A stretch of 64,000 bases of DNA. Origin: Sclerotinia nivalis. Lineage: Eukaryota > Ascomycota > Leotiomycetes > Helotiales > Sclerotiniaceae. The notes beneath the pieces were generated by a model. That model searched no databases. It saw nothing but the letters and a program-made list of their open reading frames with translations, and had not been told where the DNA came from. This document shows positions 1-11,577 of this stretch, one piece after another (position 1 is the stretch's first letter; each line of letters begins with the position of its first letter). The DNA lies in NCBI GenBank assembly GCA_029531795.1, contig JAPEIS010000012.1, forward strand, positions 372,001 through 436,000. Direction: 5' to 3'. The translations under genes were made by a program, and so were the position numbers.

Positions 1-699
1 CTTGGGTAGATATTTCAGCTGTCCTCTACAATACAATTAGATCCCTCGATTCCTGATCTCCTCTCCTTCGTCATCGCAATCAAGCTTTTTAATATGATTT
101 TATTAATATAAAGATTTTTTTTTTTTTTTTTTTAAAGTTTATACAAACTCAATCTTTCCGAACCAAAACCCAACACCTTATACAAAGAAAATCCAAAAAT
201 AATATAAAATAAAAATCAAAATAAAAAATCAAAGCAATCCTTCAATCAATAAATTGTATAAGGAATCGAGGATATATATCCTGATAGAACCTTATAGATT
301 TGAGCCAAATTATTAGTTTTGCTGCTCCTTTTATACTTCCCAAAAAATAGAAAATGACTTCAAATAGTGATAACTTTGAAAGGGTTTTTTAAGCATTTCC
401 AATTTTACAAAAGTAAAAATGAAAAGGGGATTTTCTTTTTCTATATAAACATAATATATAAGCATCTTCGTGATTGAAGTGATCATGATACACTACGAAA
501 TCGCCGTATTGAGATCTAACTGCTAGAATATATCCTAATATCGTTCGATCAAAAGAAAGCATAATCGATTTGTTATTATAAATTATAAAAAGATTATTAT
601 AGCTTTGTAATACTATAATTGTCCATAATTTAGCTCTTGCTGATTTGGCATTCGTTTTAGCGATTCTTTTTAAGAAAACAAAAATACAAATAGGATCAA

Positions 700-1140
700 A
701 TGGAAATAAAAAAATTGCTCCCTCTTTAGTTGCTTTATCCGCTACTTCGTTTCCGGGGATATCCAAATGCCCAAAAACCCATCGAATTCGAATTGAGCTA
801 GGGCAAGTATGTGGCAAGCAGGGCCTGAAAGGCCAAGCTGTAGCTAGTTTACAGAATTCTTCGAATATAAATTGAAAGGATCCAGTAGAATGAAAGCCTA
901 ATCGCATAACAATCTCTAGATTATCCAAGAAAACCCAAAGGTCTGTAGCGAACCTAGCTGAGGGTAGCTGTATTGTTGTTTGAACACCTTTCAAAACTGC
1001 AACTACTTCGGTATCGAAGACTTCAACATTATAGCCTAATGAGAAAACCTATCGATCTACTTGCAGATTGTATTGATAAATCACTGATCCATTTCCTGTA
1101 ACACCATCCAAAGCTTCGCTTTTCGAACCATCGAAGAAAA
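700..1140 (-). pseudogene. LINE RNase H domain relic
   Basis: The domain is spread over two minus-strand frames broken near 1000-1050. The N-terminal catalytic segment VFFDGSKSEA (about 1110-1138) carries the first acidic residue of RNase H. The C-terminal segment RWVFGHLDIPGNEVADKA (about 715-785) matches the hallmark W-x-P-G-H-x-G-I-x-G-N-E-x-A-D of LINE RNase H, with Pro changed to Phe and Gly to Asp as C-to-T/G-to-A changes would produce. An RNase H downstream of RT is characteristic of Tad/I-clade LINEs. Non-functional. Confidence 0.8.
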
Positions 1141-1949
1141 CTTGCAAATCATTTCTTAGAATCGTAAATATAAACCTTTCGAAATCCTTAACTATTCGTT
1201 CCTTCGAACAACCAAAAGAGCTATCGATCCGGGTTTTTGTGATAATACACGGTTCTTTGTTCTTCCAAGGAGGAAAAGCAATTAGATTGATATATTCAGC
1301 TTTTGGAAAAGCTAGAATAATTCTTGAGAATCTTGATTCAGCAATTCTAACCCCAGCTTTAGCTAGGATATTTTTGGTTCGAATTCGAAAGGAATATTTA
1401 GGATCTAGTTGAATCGTTCGGGCAGCGAAACTTTGGGATATCCAATTTAGCTCAATCTCAAAAGACATCAGATTTGATTCCTTATATAAAGCAGCAATAT
1501 TAGTTGTATAGAATACAGAGAGGATTACTCGAGCACTAACTAGTACAATCTTATTCAAAAACTTCAAATGTCCATCCATTTGATTCGAGATTATAAAGTT
1601 TAGGCTTCGTTTTCTAATTCAACCAGATCATCAGGTTTTAGCTACAAAATAGCATTTTTTCAGAACATAGACTGTAATCATTCTTTGAAGCAAAATTGAT
1701 AGAATGCTTCAAATTGTCCTTCCAAACAAACACAATGCATTCATAATTATAAGAGCCTTAACTGAAAGGATCTAGATATAAAATTTGAAACTCAATTCCC
1801 TATTGAAGAAAACCCCCAACTATCTTAATAAACCTGATTTCTTCATTATTGAAAGATTTTCTATATAGATAATAGAGCTTTCGATACCTTTTCTAAAGCC
1901 TCTGAAGAAATGAATCAATTCAGACTTCATAGGATCGAAAGTGATCCCT

Positions 1950-2800
1950 TCAGATTTGCCCCAATCCAAAGCCTTCAGCATTTCGGATTGTAATTGATTA
2001 CAATTAGATTATAAACTTGAAGAAAAAGCTATTAGTGCAATATCGTCTGTATATCCAAATCTTTGAGTAGGATTGCTTAACTAAAACAAAGGGGTTATAT
2101 AAAGTATAAAAAGAATAAACGAAATTGGGGAGTTTTGTAGCAAATTATATCCAATACTAATATTGGGCTCTATTTCGCTATCAAGCTGAATACAAATTGT
2201 TCGATTTGTAGAGAACGATTGTATCTATCGAATTAGGTTATCAGGTTATTCTTATTCCCTAAATCGACAAACCAAATATCCTAAAAGAATAACATCAAAA
2301 GCACCTTTGATATCTATAATTAATAAGGTAGCTTTAAAACCTGAATTCAAAATTATTTCTAAATTATGTGTAAGGCAAGTTGTAAAATCGATTGATGAAC
2401 GTAGGGGAAGTGCTCTGAACTGTTGTTTGGCTAATACTTTGAGGGTTATAGCAATCCAGGATATCTTCTTTGCAATCAAATATTCGAGATTTTTTTCTAA
2501 TACTGAAAGTAAGGCTATTAGTCTATAAGATCTAAGACTTGTACGATCTGATTTGTTCGGCTTCAGAACGATAACTATAATCGTTGATCGGAAGCATTTA
2601 GGGTGATAATCTATTTCGAAGTATTTTTGAAAGAGTTGTAAGATATATAATTCGATTAATAGCTATACTAACTGTAGGGTTTTGGTAGAGATCTTGTCTA
2701 TTCCTGGAGTTGTATTATTTGTACGAAGGATAGCAATTTGAATATCCTGAATTGTGATAGCAGGAAAGACAATTAAACGAATAAAAGTTGAAAGCGAATC
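1950..2800 (-). pseudogene. LINE reverse transcriptase relic
   Basis: RT motif A is visible as LLIIDIKGAFDVILL (about 2265-2310), preceded by the region AlaLeuProLeuArgSerSer that lies upstream of it in LINE RTs. The catalytic box reads GYTDD at about 2041-2056, where functional enzymes have YADD; Ala to Thr is a G-to-A change in the first codon position, the expected RIP outcome. Numerous in-frame stops separate the pieces. The protein would have copied element RNA into DNA at the nicked target. It is a relic. Confidence 0.8.
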
Positions 2801-3159
2801 AAATGGGATATTATTAACTTTAGCTATATTGATTAGCAGATTATTGATGAGTAGATTTCTTTTAGTTTGAATTATTATAGCAAGAGAATGATCTAAAGGA
2901 TCTATTAGAGGAGGAATTCGATATATTTTAGTTAATTGATACTATTTTGTTATTTTAAAGACATCTTTTATTTTTTTAATTAAATCAAGTTTAGAAAGCT
3001 AGAATTCCTTTTTTGCTTTTTTGATAATCTTTCGAAGATTTTGTTTTGATTCTAAAAAGTTGTTCGTTCGGTTTTCTTGAACAACTGTCCAACAGATCTC
3101 GTTCCACTATAATTGACCTGTATTTCAACCGAATGATCTTTGAACTGATCCTATGTATA

Positions 3160-3960
3160 CTAATTATAAAGCTTGGGTAACATCTAAAGCTAATTTATCA
3201 AGATCTATAATTGTATTCAGAACTAGTAAATCTAGATTCAATAAATTCTCTCTTAATAAAATAGAAAAGAGTTTTTTATCTAATATATTGATTCGAAATC
3301 TTTGGATTGGATTTTGAAACCTTGTATTCCAATTCAAAGTTGTCAATAAAAATCGATAATCGAAAGTTGTATCCAAATGCAATGCAGAAATTGTATTGAT
3401 TGTATATAGTCCTGAAAGAAAAGCTAAATCGAGAACATTGCCCAAATTATGGGTAGATTCATCGATTATAGAAAGAAAATTGAAAAAATTTGTATTTAGC
3501 TAGATTGTAAAAGATTCTGCAGAATTTGAATGTGAAGAGCAAAAGGGATTCCATCTCAAATAATGAAGGTTTAGATCCCCTGCAAGAAATATAGAATTTA
3601 AAATATTCGAAAATAGATTAAAGAGAATTTGTATTGTTTGGTTTTCATTTGTACAATCTTTAGGAGTATTATAAATATTAATGATTGTAAGAATAGAATC
3701 AATTAAAGATTGAATTTATAAAAATAATAAATCCCGAAAGGATATAGATTGGAGCTGAGTAGTTTAAATGCCTATATCTTTACGGGTGTAAGATATCATA
3801 TAAGACTGGGTTTTCTAGTTGTCGAGTGGTGTGAAAGTTTTATAAGCAGGATGGGATTTAGTGATTCGGTGTAAGATATCTGAGAATATATAAGGTTCTT
3901 GAATCAGAACTATATCAATATAAGAATCATTGGTTAAGGAAAATATTAATTCATGTGAAG
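3160..3960 (-). pseudogene. LINE apurinic-type endonuclease relic
   Basis: Three signature motifs of the LINE endonuclease are readable on the minus strand. They are DIVLIQEPYI near 3890-3925 (the D-x-x-x-x-Q-E catalytic motif), GDLNLHYLRWNP near 3548-3587 (functional form GDFNxHHxxW) and FDYRFLLTTL near 3340-3370 (functional SDHxPLL). Ser to Phe and His to Tyr in the last motif are both single C-to-T changes. This enzyme would nick the target DNA for target-primed reverse transcription. Stops such as the one after LDN near 3815 break the frame. Confidence 0.8.
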
Positions 3961-4019
3961 TAGCATTTTTAGTTATATTAGCTTATAAAATAGTTAATGA
4001 TTTAGAAAATAATCTGAAA

Positions 4020-4823
4020 TTATATATTAAAAGGAATTGGGAAAGAAGGAGTTTCTAATGTAATAAAACGATTAGAAAGATTAGAAAAGAATAATATCAA
4101 TGAAAATAATATCGAAGGAGTTCGGGTTGAAATTGAAGGAACAATAGATTCCTCTATAGGGGAATCGGCTTTTGGGGTTCGAAAACATTTTGTATTAATA
4201 CAAGTTCTAACCCTAACTTCTTTTGAGATTTTTTGGATAGCTTGTTTTTCCGATTTGCTTTTGAGGCTTTTGTTAGTAAAACAAAGAGGGCAATATAGAT
4301 TGTTTGTAGGATGGAGGCTTTTATAGTGTAGGTACTTTGTTGGGCAAGTGTGGGTTGTATTGTATCGGATTGAATGATTCTTTTCTGTATATTCAATTGT
4401 ACTACAAATTCGGTATCTTTCTGAACAAAAACAAACTCGAGTATTATGTTATTGAAAGTATCGAGTGTATTGAATTATCTTGGATTTGAAAACGATTTAG
4501 AAAGTATTAATTATAATTCCTAGAATCCAAAGGTTCTTGGGAAAGATTGTATATTATAAAACTAGGAAACTCAAGAATTAAATAGAATTATATAATCCGG
4601 ATTCTTTGCTTTGTATAAATTCAATTGCTTGGATTGCTTGTTGTCCTGTATTATTGTAGATAATATCGAATATAGTTTCCGATTCGATTAAGACGATAAT
4701 CAATTGTTATAAATCACCCAGAATTATGATAATTCGTAGAATATAATTCAATTGATAAATAATCTATGATTGTTGTCGTTCGATTTTGTAGGTTTTGAAT
4801 ACTTTTTCGATTATATTTGAAAG
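4020..4823 (-). pseudogene. LINE ORF1 relic, downstream portion
   Basis: This stretch lies between the endonuclease and the Gypsy insertion point, where ORF1 (the RNA-binding gag-like protein) should end. An 80-residue open piece at 4154-4396 is Gln/Lys/Ser-rich with a basic KSQKKLGLEL segment. No domain such as a zinc knuckle can be recognised. The assignment rests on position alone. Confidence 0.45.
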
Positions 4824-4986
4824 TATCACGGTGAGGGAAAAGGTATGTGTAGGTTTGATCTATTGTTGTACTACGAGGAGGAGAAGAAGATCAAGGAGGT
4901 GACCTGACTATATAGAAGTGAGTGTATGCATGTGTGCCTAAGGCACACATGATCACGTGCAGGTGAAGAGAGATGAACCCGTAACA
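4824..4986 (-). repeat. 3' LTR of the Gypsy element
   Basis: The 163-bp repeat starts TATCACGG and ends GGTAACA-like (CCGTAACA) on the plus strand; the original ends were probably TGTTAC...GTAACA, the first now changed by G-to-A. It differs from the partner LTR at five positions (four transitions and one C/G transversion). Inside it are a perfect hairpin (ATGTGTGCC, loop TAA, GGCACACAT, 4930-4950), a TATA-like TATATAG on the minus strand near 4908-4916, and a CACGTG box at 4955-4960. In minus-strand orientation this is the downstream LTR. Confidence 0.93.
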
Positions 4987-5003
4987 GTACCCCCTCCTCA
5001 AGA
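4987..5003 (-). other. Polypurine tract of the Gypsy element
   Basis: Directly inside the 3' LTR the minus strand reads TTGAGGAGGGGGTAC and then TGTTAC of the LTR. A purine run abutting the 3' LTR is the primer for plus-strand DNA synthesis, and its position confirms the minus-strand orientation of the element. Confidence 0.75.
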
Positions 5004-5439
5004 AACCCATTTGACCCCAAATTGTTGGGAAGACAGGGGATAACAACGGTATTCAAATTAGATGAATAATATTGTATTGTATGATGAGTTGTTTCTCTTC
5101 TAAGGTCCTCTCCGTACGGAGAGGTTATATATCAAGGTGGGGTAACAACACGTGACCATGTTCCGACACAAATGGACATTAAAAAATAAAGAAAAATAAA
5201 GAAAAAATACAGATCTCTTTTCTCAATTAAATCCCTGAACAAAAATGTGTAATATCCCTCAATGATATTATATCCCTTATTGTTATAACATATAATATAC
5301 CTTTAAACGAAACGAATAGTCTTGGTGCGAGTGGATCTTTGTAGAGTGGGTGTAACAATTGTATTGTGTGACTCCGATTGTAAATTCTGTAGTTCCGGTT
5401 GCAATATAATAGCATCGGAATGCTTTAGGATCCAAACTA

Positions 5440-5640
5440 GCGGTCCTGGTTTCTCTAGATGAAAACAATGATATTCGATAAGAATCTTCTCGTTATTTTT
5501 TAAATCATTAGCTGGTTGCCAAGTTGATGTGTAATATCTCTATTTGATCAAATAATGATAGTTATCCTCATTATGATAGTTATCCTCATTATGATTATCT
5601 AGAATTCCTTCAAATATCCATTTCTGAACAGACTCATCCT
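5440..5640 (-). pseudogene. Chromodomain relic at the integrase C-terminus
   Basis: The minus strand reads FEGILDN, then a duplicated HNEDNY segment, YLIK, a stop, RYY, and STWQPANDLKNNEKILIEYH. This matches the chromodomain pattern E-x-I-L-D ... Y-L-V-K-W-x-G-Y ... T-W-E-P-x-x-x-L, and the ending EYHxxHxEKPGPL is typical of Gypsy chromointegrases. The first aromatic-cage Trp (after YLIK) is now a TAG stop, a one-base G-to-A change from TGG. An 18-bp tandem duplication (about 5554-5589) lies inside the domain. In active elements this domain steers integration to histone-H3-methylated chromatin. Confidence 0.8.
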
Positions 5641-5799
5641 CATCGTCGTCCCGCTCCAAAATTCTGTCCCGTATAGTTAGGAATTCTGATTCGTTAATCG
5701 TTACTTAAACCAAGAAGTGAAGATTAGTATGAACTGAAAGTAAAAGAGAATGATAGAAAATAGAAAAGATTTTGACGTTCTCAAACAATTGAACAAGAC

Positions 5800-6620
5800 A
5801 AACACAAGGATAAACTTTGATAATCTTGTAAGGGCCGACCCATTTATCATCCAGCTTTTTTGCTTTGCACGAAATCTTCATATTCTTAATATTGACAAAG
5901 ACTTTCTAGCCAGCTGTATAACGAGATGAATCAAAGCAGTAGCAGTTAACATAATCCTTATAAATAGCAATTGCTTGCTGTACAAAAGCACAAAGTTGCT
6001 CCAAGATATATTCTATACGATCTACAGTCCTATTACCTTTAAAGAATTCCTATTTTTGTATTAGAATCATATCCAGTAGACAAAGTTTACTAGACTCAAT
6101 ACCTAAATATAGATTAAAACCATAATTAACGAAGAAAAGCAAACAACCAGTTGTTTCAAAAACCAAATTATTGGATACAAATTCGGCTAAGGGTAACCAA
6201 TCCAACCAATCGTCTTGATAATAGTTAACAAAAGTTCGTAAATACTACTCTAGAATCGAATTAATATATTCAATCTGATTATCTGTTTAAAAATGAAAAG
6301 CTGAAGAATGTTTTAAAATAACTCCCAACTGCTCTGAGAGTTGTAATTAGAAACCTGATACGAATTGTATTCCCCGATCGGAAATGATATTGTCCGGAAG
6401 TCTATGAAGTGTATAGACGTAGCTGATAAAAGCATCGATTAGTTTCTCTATTGTTAGTATATATATACCAATGAAATATCTCATTTTGGTTAGCCTGCAA
6501 ATTACTATCAAGATATATTTATAGATAGAATTATAACAAATACAATCCAGAAATAATATAATATAATCGATTGAGATATCAGACTATATACGAAAAGGGA
6601 CAAACAGCAGTTTCAAAAAT
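5800..6620 (-). pseudogene. Gypsy integrase relic with GPY/F domain
   Basis: The three acidic catalytic positions are recognisable in broken frames. DISIDYI lies near 6560-6581, followed by the RLTKMRYFI segment; IISDRGIQF lies near 6370-6390; and QIEYINSILE lies near 6250-6277. Downstream is the GPY/F module (LDDKWVGPYKI, about 5825-5860), typical of Ty3/Gypsy integrases. Stops interrupt all parts. The enzyme would have inserted the cDNA into the genome. Confidence 0.82.
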
Positions 6621-7357
6621 CCGGGAAACGCCGATTTAGACGATTTGATATGAATATAAAGTTTGCAGACCTTTATATAGGATACGATCTCCAAATGTAT
6701 GTTAAATCATTAGTATGTACGAGAGACAAAATCGATCGTTTTAGTTCGACCAAAATGGTCAGCAGGATTAGAAGAATGAATTCGATAGATAATTTGGAAT
6801 TTGAGCTTATCGTTTAATGGAATTCAAATTTTATCCCGATAGTAAATTCTATTATTTTGGATCGAACAATCTTGTATAACGATCCGAAGGGTTTTACAAT
6901 ACTTTTTTGGCTATTTAGTCATCGATAGATCGTTAAAAGTAGAGATAAGTTGATCTGCGATGTCGGATCTAGTATACACTGCATCGATTAAAGCATCAAT
7001 TGATTGATTGTGGAATGGTACTATTGTCTTTATTGATGTCAAATTGATATACCCAATCAAATCCTTATAAAGATCATCGTCAAAACAATCTTGAAGGAGG
7101 ATAACACGTTCTCGATTCTTTAGACGTTTATCGTTTGGATCAAAGCGATACAGCCGATCTTCGTGTTTTCTATTTAGTGCATTTGATCGAATAGCTTTGT
7201 TTCCTGATCGATAAATTATACAGAAATTATATTGAGATAGAAATTCAGATTATCGTATTTGCTATTGATTAAGAGCTTTTGTAATCATAAAATATTCGAA
7301 ATTTTTGTGATCAGTAAGAATCTCGAACTTCTCTTGTGAGTTTTGAAGCTCTGGGTG

Positions 7358-7561
7358 TCATTCTTCCATTGCCTTGATAATAGCGAGTAGTTCTTTATTG
7401 TAGATCTTATAATTGTATTCTGCTATTGTATGTTTAGATGAAAAGTAAGCGATTGGATATAAAACATTATCATCATCGTATTGCAAGAGAACTCCTTCTG
7501 AAGCCCAATCGAAAGCGTCGGTTTCCAAAACAGTTTTCCGCTTGTAATCAAAGTATACCAA
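7358..7561 (-). pseudogene. Gypsy RNase H relic
   Basis: A 67-codon open piece contains LETDAFDWASEGVLLQ, then YPIAYFSSKHTIAEYNY and KELLAIIKAMEE. This is the Ty3/Gypsy RNase H signature (E-T-D-A-S-D-x-A-x-G, P-x-A-Y-x-S-x-K, E-x-N-Y-x-x-x-x-K-E-L-L-A-I). It follows the reverse transcriptase in the element's reading order. Upstream and downstream frames are broken. Confidence 0.85.
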
Positions 7562-7903
7562 AACCGGCGCTATTGTGAAAGCTTTTTTTAAGGCGTCAAA
7601 AACCTTTGTATAATTTGCAGTCCAATCTTATATAATATTCTTCTGTAAAAGGTCATTGAAAAAGCAACAAATCTTTGAAAAATCTTTTATAAAATATCAA
7701 TAGAAATTAACGAAACCGAAAAATCGTTGTAAATCTTTTATATATAAAAACAATTCTTAAAATGTAATAACTGTAATTTTTTCTTGATCCATTTCGATGC
7801 CTTCGATTGTAATAATAAAACCCAAATACTTTATCTTTATAATTTCGAATTCGCATTTGTTAATATCAATCTGTAATTTAGTATCCATTAATTTTTGAAT
7901 TAC

Positions 7904-8302
7904 TTAACAGATATATTCTGTATGCTCTACAGGATTATCAGAATAGATTAGAACATCATCGAAATATACAATACAATACTTGTTCAATTCGTCGAAAAGT
8001 ATATGATTGATATAATATTGGAACGATGCAAATGCATTGTAAAAACCGAAAAGTATAATTAGAGATTCAAAAAGACTAAAACGAGTAATGAATATAGTTT
8101 TCCATTCATCCTTTTCGGCGATTCGCAATTTGTTGAATACTGTAATGATATCAAGCTTGGTGTAAATTTTTGTATTGTAAAGAATGTTCAGCGTTTCACA
8201 AACGATGAGTAATGGATAATGATTCTTTATAGTAATGTTATTTAATCCTCGATAATCTTGATAAATATAGACCCCCCTTTTCGGTTTGGTAGTCAATAAC
8301 AA
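7904..8302 (-). pseudogene. Gypsy reverse transcriptase relic
   Basis: The longest surviving piece of pol (132 codons). It shows YQDYRGLNNITIKNHYPL (functional DYRxLNxxTxKNxYPLP), TKLDIITVFNKLRI (motif A, usually LDLxxAYNxIRI), LFGFYNAFASFQYYIN (functional PFGLxNAPxxFQxxMN) and the catalytic box IVYFDDVLIYS (functional YLDDILIYS). The Tyr-Phe-Asp-Asp box still holds both aspartates, but the Asn-Ala-Pro region and several neighbours are altered in the RIP direction. Flanking frames carry stops. Confidence 0.88.
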
Positions 8303-9559
8303 AGGAGAGGTGTATCGCGATCTTGATTCCTGAATGAACTTTTTGGAGAGATTATCATCAAGCTATTTATATACTATTATCAATTCCATTAGCGATAAAG
8401 GGCAGTTTTTGAAATAAGATAGCTCTTTACCAAATATCAACTTAATTTTATGATCCCAGATTCGATAAGGCAGCAATTTATCTGTATAATATAAAAGAAA
8501 GATAGGAAGTTTGTTTTATAATTATATAGAAAATCTTTATCGTATTTGATTATCACTAAGGAAAGATTTACTGGTTAAAAATTTGTCGATATCAACCTCA
8601 GAGATCTTTTGCAAATGAAGCGGCTTGTAACAATCGTATATAAAATCATAAAGTTGAAATAGGATTCTAGAAAGCATCTCTGTTATATTGCCTTGCCCTT
8701 ATAAAATCGATCGAAAATCCCTTTCTATGAATATCGAAAACAATATAGTCTATTGCAGATGATCTTGCTCAACAGTTTTCTATATAGTATTCAATTCATC
8801 TTATATCAATCGGATAGCCCGAACGTTATCTTGTTGACAAAACGAAACAAAGCTAGAAACTTACAGTCAACGAATATCATCCATATTTGGATTTATATCT
8901 TTGTAAATAGGCATAAGGAGTTCTTCAATAGAAAACGAAAACAAATGGTTTTTTGGATTATAAATAAACTGATGCCGATCTGCAATCTTTAAGGTCGATT
9001 TTAGATGCGAACAATTGGGAATCATCTGTGTTTGATTATTTGGTTCTCCATAGTGCTTTGTTCGATAATGATTTATACCAAATGTCAAACCTTATTGAAA
9101 TTCGAGATTAATAGAAGAATCGTCAGATTATAATATATAATCTTTATTTGGTATCTCTTCAATAGAAGGTTTTTTATAAGAAGTTCTTTTAAAAATAGAA
9201 AGTATTTGAATAGATGAATAATCGATATCGTTCTTTGAACAATCCTCGATATATAAAGAGCAGTATTTATAAATTATGCATTTAGCTTTTATATCAAAAT
9301 CGATAAGGAATTTATTTAAAGGTTCGATAGTATCAATAATTTATTATGAAGTAACTTTTGTTAGATCCTTTTGTTCTTTGGTTGGAGATGGGATCGTTGG
9401 TGCGGTAACTGGCTCTGAATTATGATATGCCAAGCAATTGGAAGCGTAGTAGTTTGAAGAAAATGTTAAACTCATCTTTGTTCAATTGATAGTAGGATTA
9501 TGGTGTTGTAATTATGGTAAGCCAAAGATTAATAGTGTCTTTGATGAAAGCTAAGTAAT

Positions 9560-9800
9560 GTAAAAGGACCAATATTCATAATGATCCCCTATAGCGATTT
9601 CCATTACAAAATATTCTGTAATTCTATCGGCGACCTTTCCATCAGCAAATCGGAGTTCGTGAGGATGAGGTAAGAGTTGTATTTCAATATTGTATTTGAA
9701 AACAAAAGAATAATTAATAAAGGCTTCTCCAAAGCATCCACTATCAATAAGATTTGTAATAGTAAAAGGATTTTCATATACAAGGAATATAATAGTTTTA
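9560..9800 (-). pseudogene. Gypsy aspartic protease relic
   Basis: The minus strand at 9737-9745 encodes Asp-Ser-Gly in the context LIDSGCFGEAFI, followed by hydrophobic and charged segments and RFADGKVADRI. This is the single-domain retroviral-type protease active site (D-S/T-G) at the expected place between gag and RT. The reading frame is partly open only over this short stretch. Confidence 0.7.
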
Positions 9801-9989
9801 ACAAATAAAGATTTGCTATTTATAGAATTGAATTACAATAGTTTATATTTATCCATTCCTCGATTTATCGTTTTGCTTTTAATATTCCTCTACAAACGAT
9901 TTTTCGTAGAGATTAATCTTTTCCCTGTTCGGGACTTTCTTTAACTGAACTAGGTATAAAAACAACCTCCTCTAGCTTGATATAGCCTT

Positions 9990-11298
9990 ACCATTATACT
10001 TGATTCAAATACTATTGGCTTTGTACCCAATTACCAGTATATCCTCCTCGAAATCCATTGCGATTATTATTAAACCTATTGGCACTTCGAAAAACCGGAA
10101 CGGCAGTGTATTGATCGGGGGCCAGATTAATTGAAGCAATAATATTGTAATTGGAAAAGATATTAACAAAAACTTGTTTACCAGAAAAAAGATTACCATT
10201 GATATCATAAATAACATAACAATCAATCTGAAGATGATCGATCCTACTATAACAATTGCAAGAAACCACAGGATTAAACTTCTTTTTCTTATTTTGCAAA
10301 CCCTTTTTCTATTGTCCCTTTTGTTTCATTATATCGAAATCTATAGGATCACTATCAACAATAGATGCTTTACCAGAATTTTTGTTATAATACTCAGCAT
10401 CACGAAGATTCTAACTTCAAGTAGAGAATTTCTTTTGCCAATCATCAATATCGTCGGCCGTATAAGGGTTCGAATCATCAATGATCAAAGTTCGAAAAGA
10501 GATTGTAACCTTTTGCTTCATTGTATTAACAATCTCACAATCAAACTTGTAACAAAAGTTAGCAAAATGAAACAACGTAAAAAAGAAAACCGAAAAGGAT
10601 TCCTTTGAACCTATAAAAAGCTTGTCGAATTTGAACAAGGTTTCCCTTTCGATATCCATAGAGATATATAATTTGTCCAATTTGGTCAAAAACGAAACAG
10701 CAGAATCGAAGCAAATAAGATCATCAACGAATCTAGTGATATCTGTAATACATTCTTATCACATTTGATTATCGAGAAGATTAATAGTATAACTAATCTT
10801 CTTTTGTTCGAAAGCAAAAAGTTGTAAGTCGATTATCCAACAGAATTGCAAATCCAACTTCCAAGACTGATAATCCTTTTATCGGATAAGAATATTAGAT
10901 CTTTCGCCTTTAAAAACGGATAGGTCCTTTTGAGTTTAACAAAAAGTAATCGATTTCTAGTTAATAACAACACCGTCGATATCCAGCTGAGTTTGCTTAC
11001 CAGTTAGAGTACGAAGAAGCTCGACGTTTTCCACTTTGAATTCCTCGATCTTATTTGTTTGAATAGCGATATAAATAGTTTGAATAGTAAAACGATCTTC
11101 GATGATAAAGAAAATATAATTCAAGTAAATAGTTTGTTCGTTAAAACCAGCAACGAAGTTTGATATTACTAAAGCATCCAATTCTGCTAGGATTTGTATA
11201 ATAGTAGGCCATTGGCTGAAGATTTGTTGGATTTCGGTACGAATTCCTTCGATAGAAGTAGGAGTTGCACTACCAGCGGGTGTAGAACCAGAAGCCAT
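9990..11298 (-). pseudogene. Gypsy gag relic with damaged zinc knuckle
   Basis: The probable start codon is at 11298, giving MASGSTPAGSATPTS, with open stretches at 10957-11298 and 10012-10299 separated by stops. The nucleocapsid zinc knuckle lies at about 10219-10260 and reads C-N-C-Y-S-R-I-D-H-L-Q-I-D-C. Aligned to C-x2-C-x4-H-x4-C, the second zinc-binding Cys is now Tyr (TGC/TGT to TAC/TAT). Gag would have formed the virus-like particle. It sits next to the 5' LTR, as expected for the minus-strand element. Confidence 0.72.
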
Positions 11299-11577
11299 TA
11301 TAAAAAGAATTACGATTGCACAAAGTAATCGATAGGGAATTTGCGATTGTACAAAGCAATCAAAAACAGACACAGAACCCTACGAATAAATATGATCGTA
11401 CAAAAGCAATCAGGGATCAGAAGCTGTACAAAAGCAGATAAGAAACGCGATCGCACAAAAGCAGACGAATTACGACGGTGCGAAAGCAATCGAAAACAGA
11501 TACAGAAGCCTACGAATGATTTAGCAAGGCTAGATCATTTTGTAAAATGATAGAGCCTTTGAAAGGGTAGTACAAAC

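Larger units (their letters stand above)
115..4823 (-). mobile_element. Tad-like LINE retrotransposon, 3' part (RIP-degenerated)
   Basis: This is the 3' three-quarters of a non-LTR retrotransposon read on the minus strand; the 5' piece lies at 11741-12700 beyond a nested Gypsy element. Going from high to low coordinates the order is an ORF1 remnant, an AP-type endonuclease, reverse transcriptase and RNase H, which is the order of the I/Tad group of fungal LINEs. A run of 19 T at about 115-133 is the expected poly(A) tail of a minus-strand copy. All frames are broken by stops, and the DNA is very AT-rich with abundant TpA, as RIP leaves it. Taking out the Gypsy insertion gives an original length of about 5.6 kb, normal for the group. 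The exact ends and target duplication of the LINE could not be fixed by eye. It is certainly dead. Confidence 0.85.

Noticed and set aside
10455..10475. GGGTTCGAATC-like B-box sequence
   Set aside because: It lies inside the gag relic, and no cloverleaf can be folded around it, so it is not a tRNA gene.
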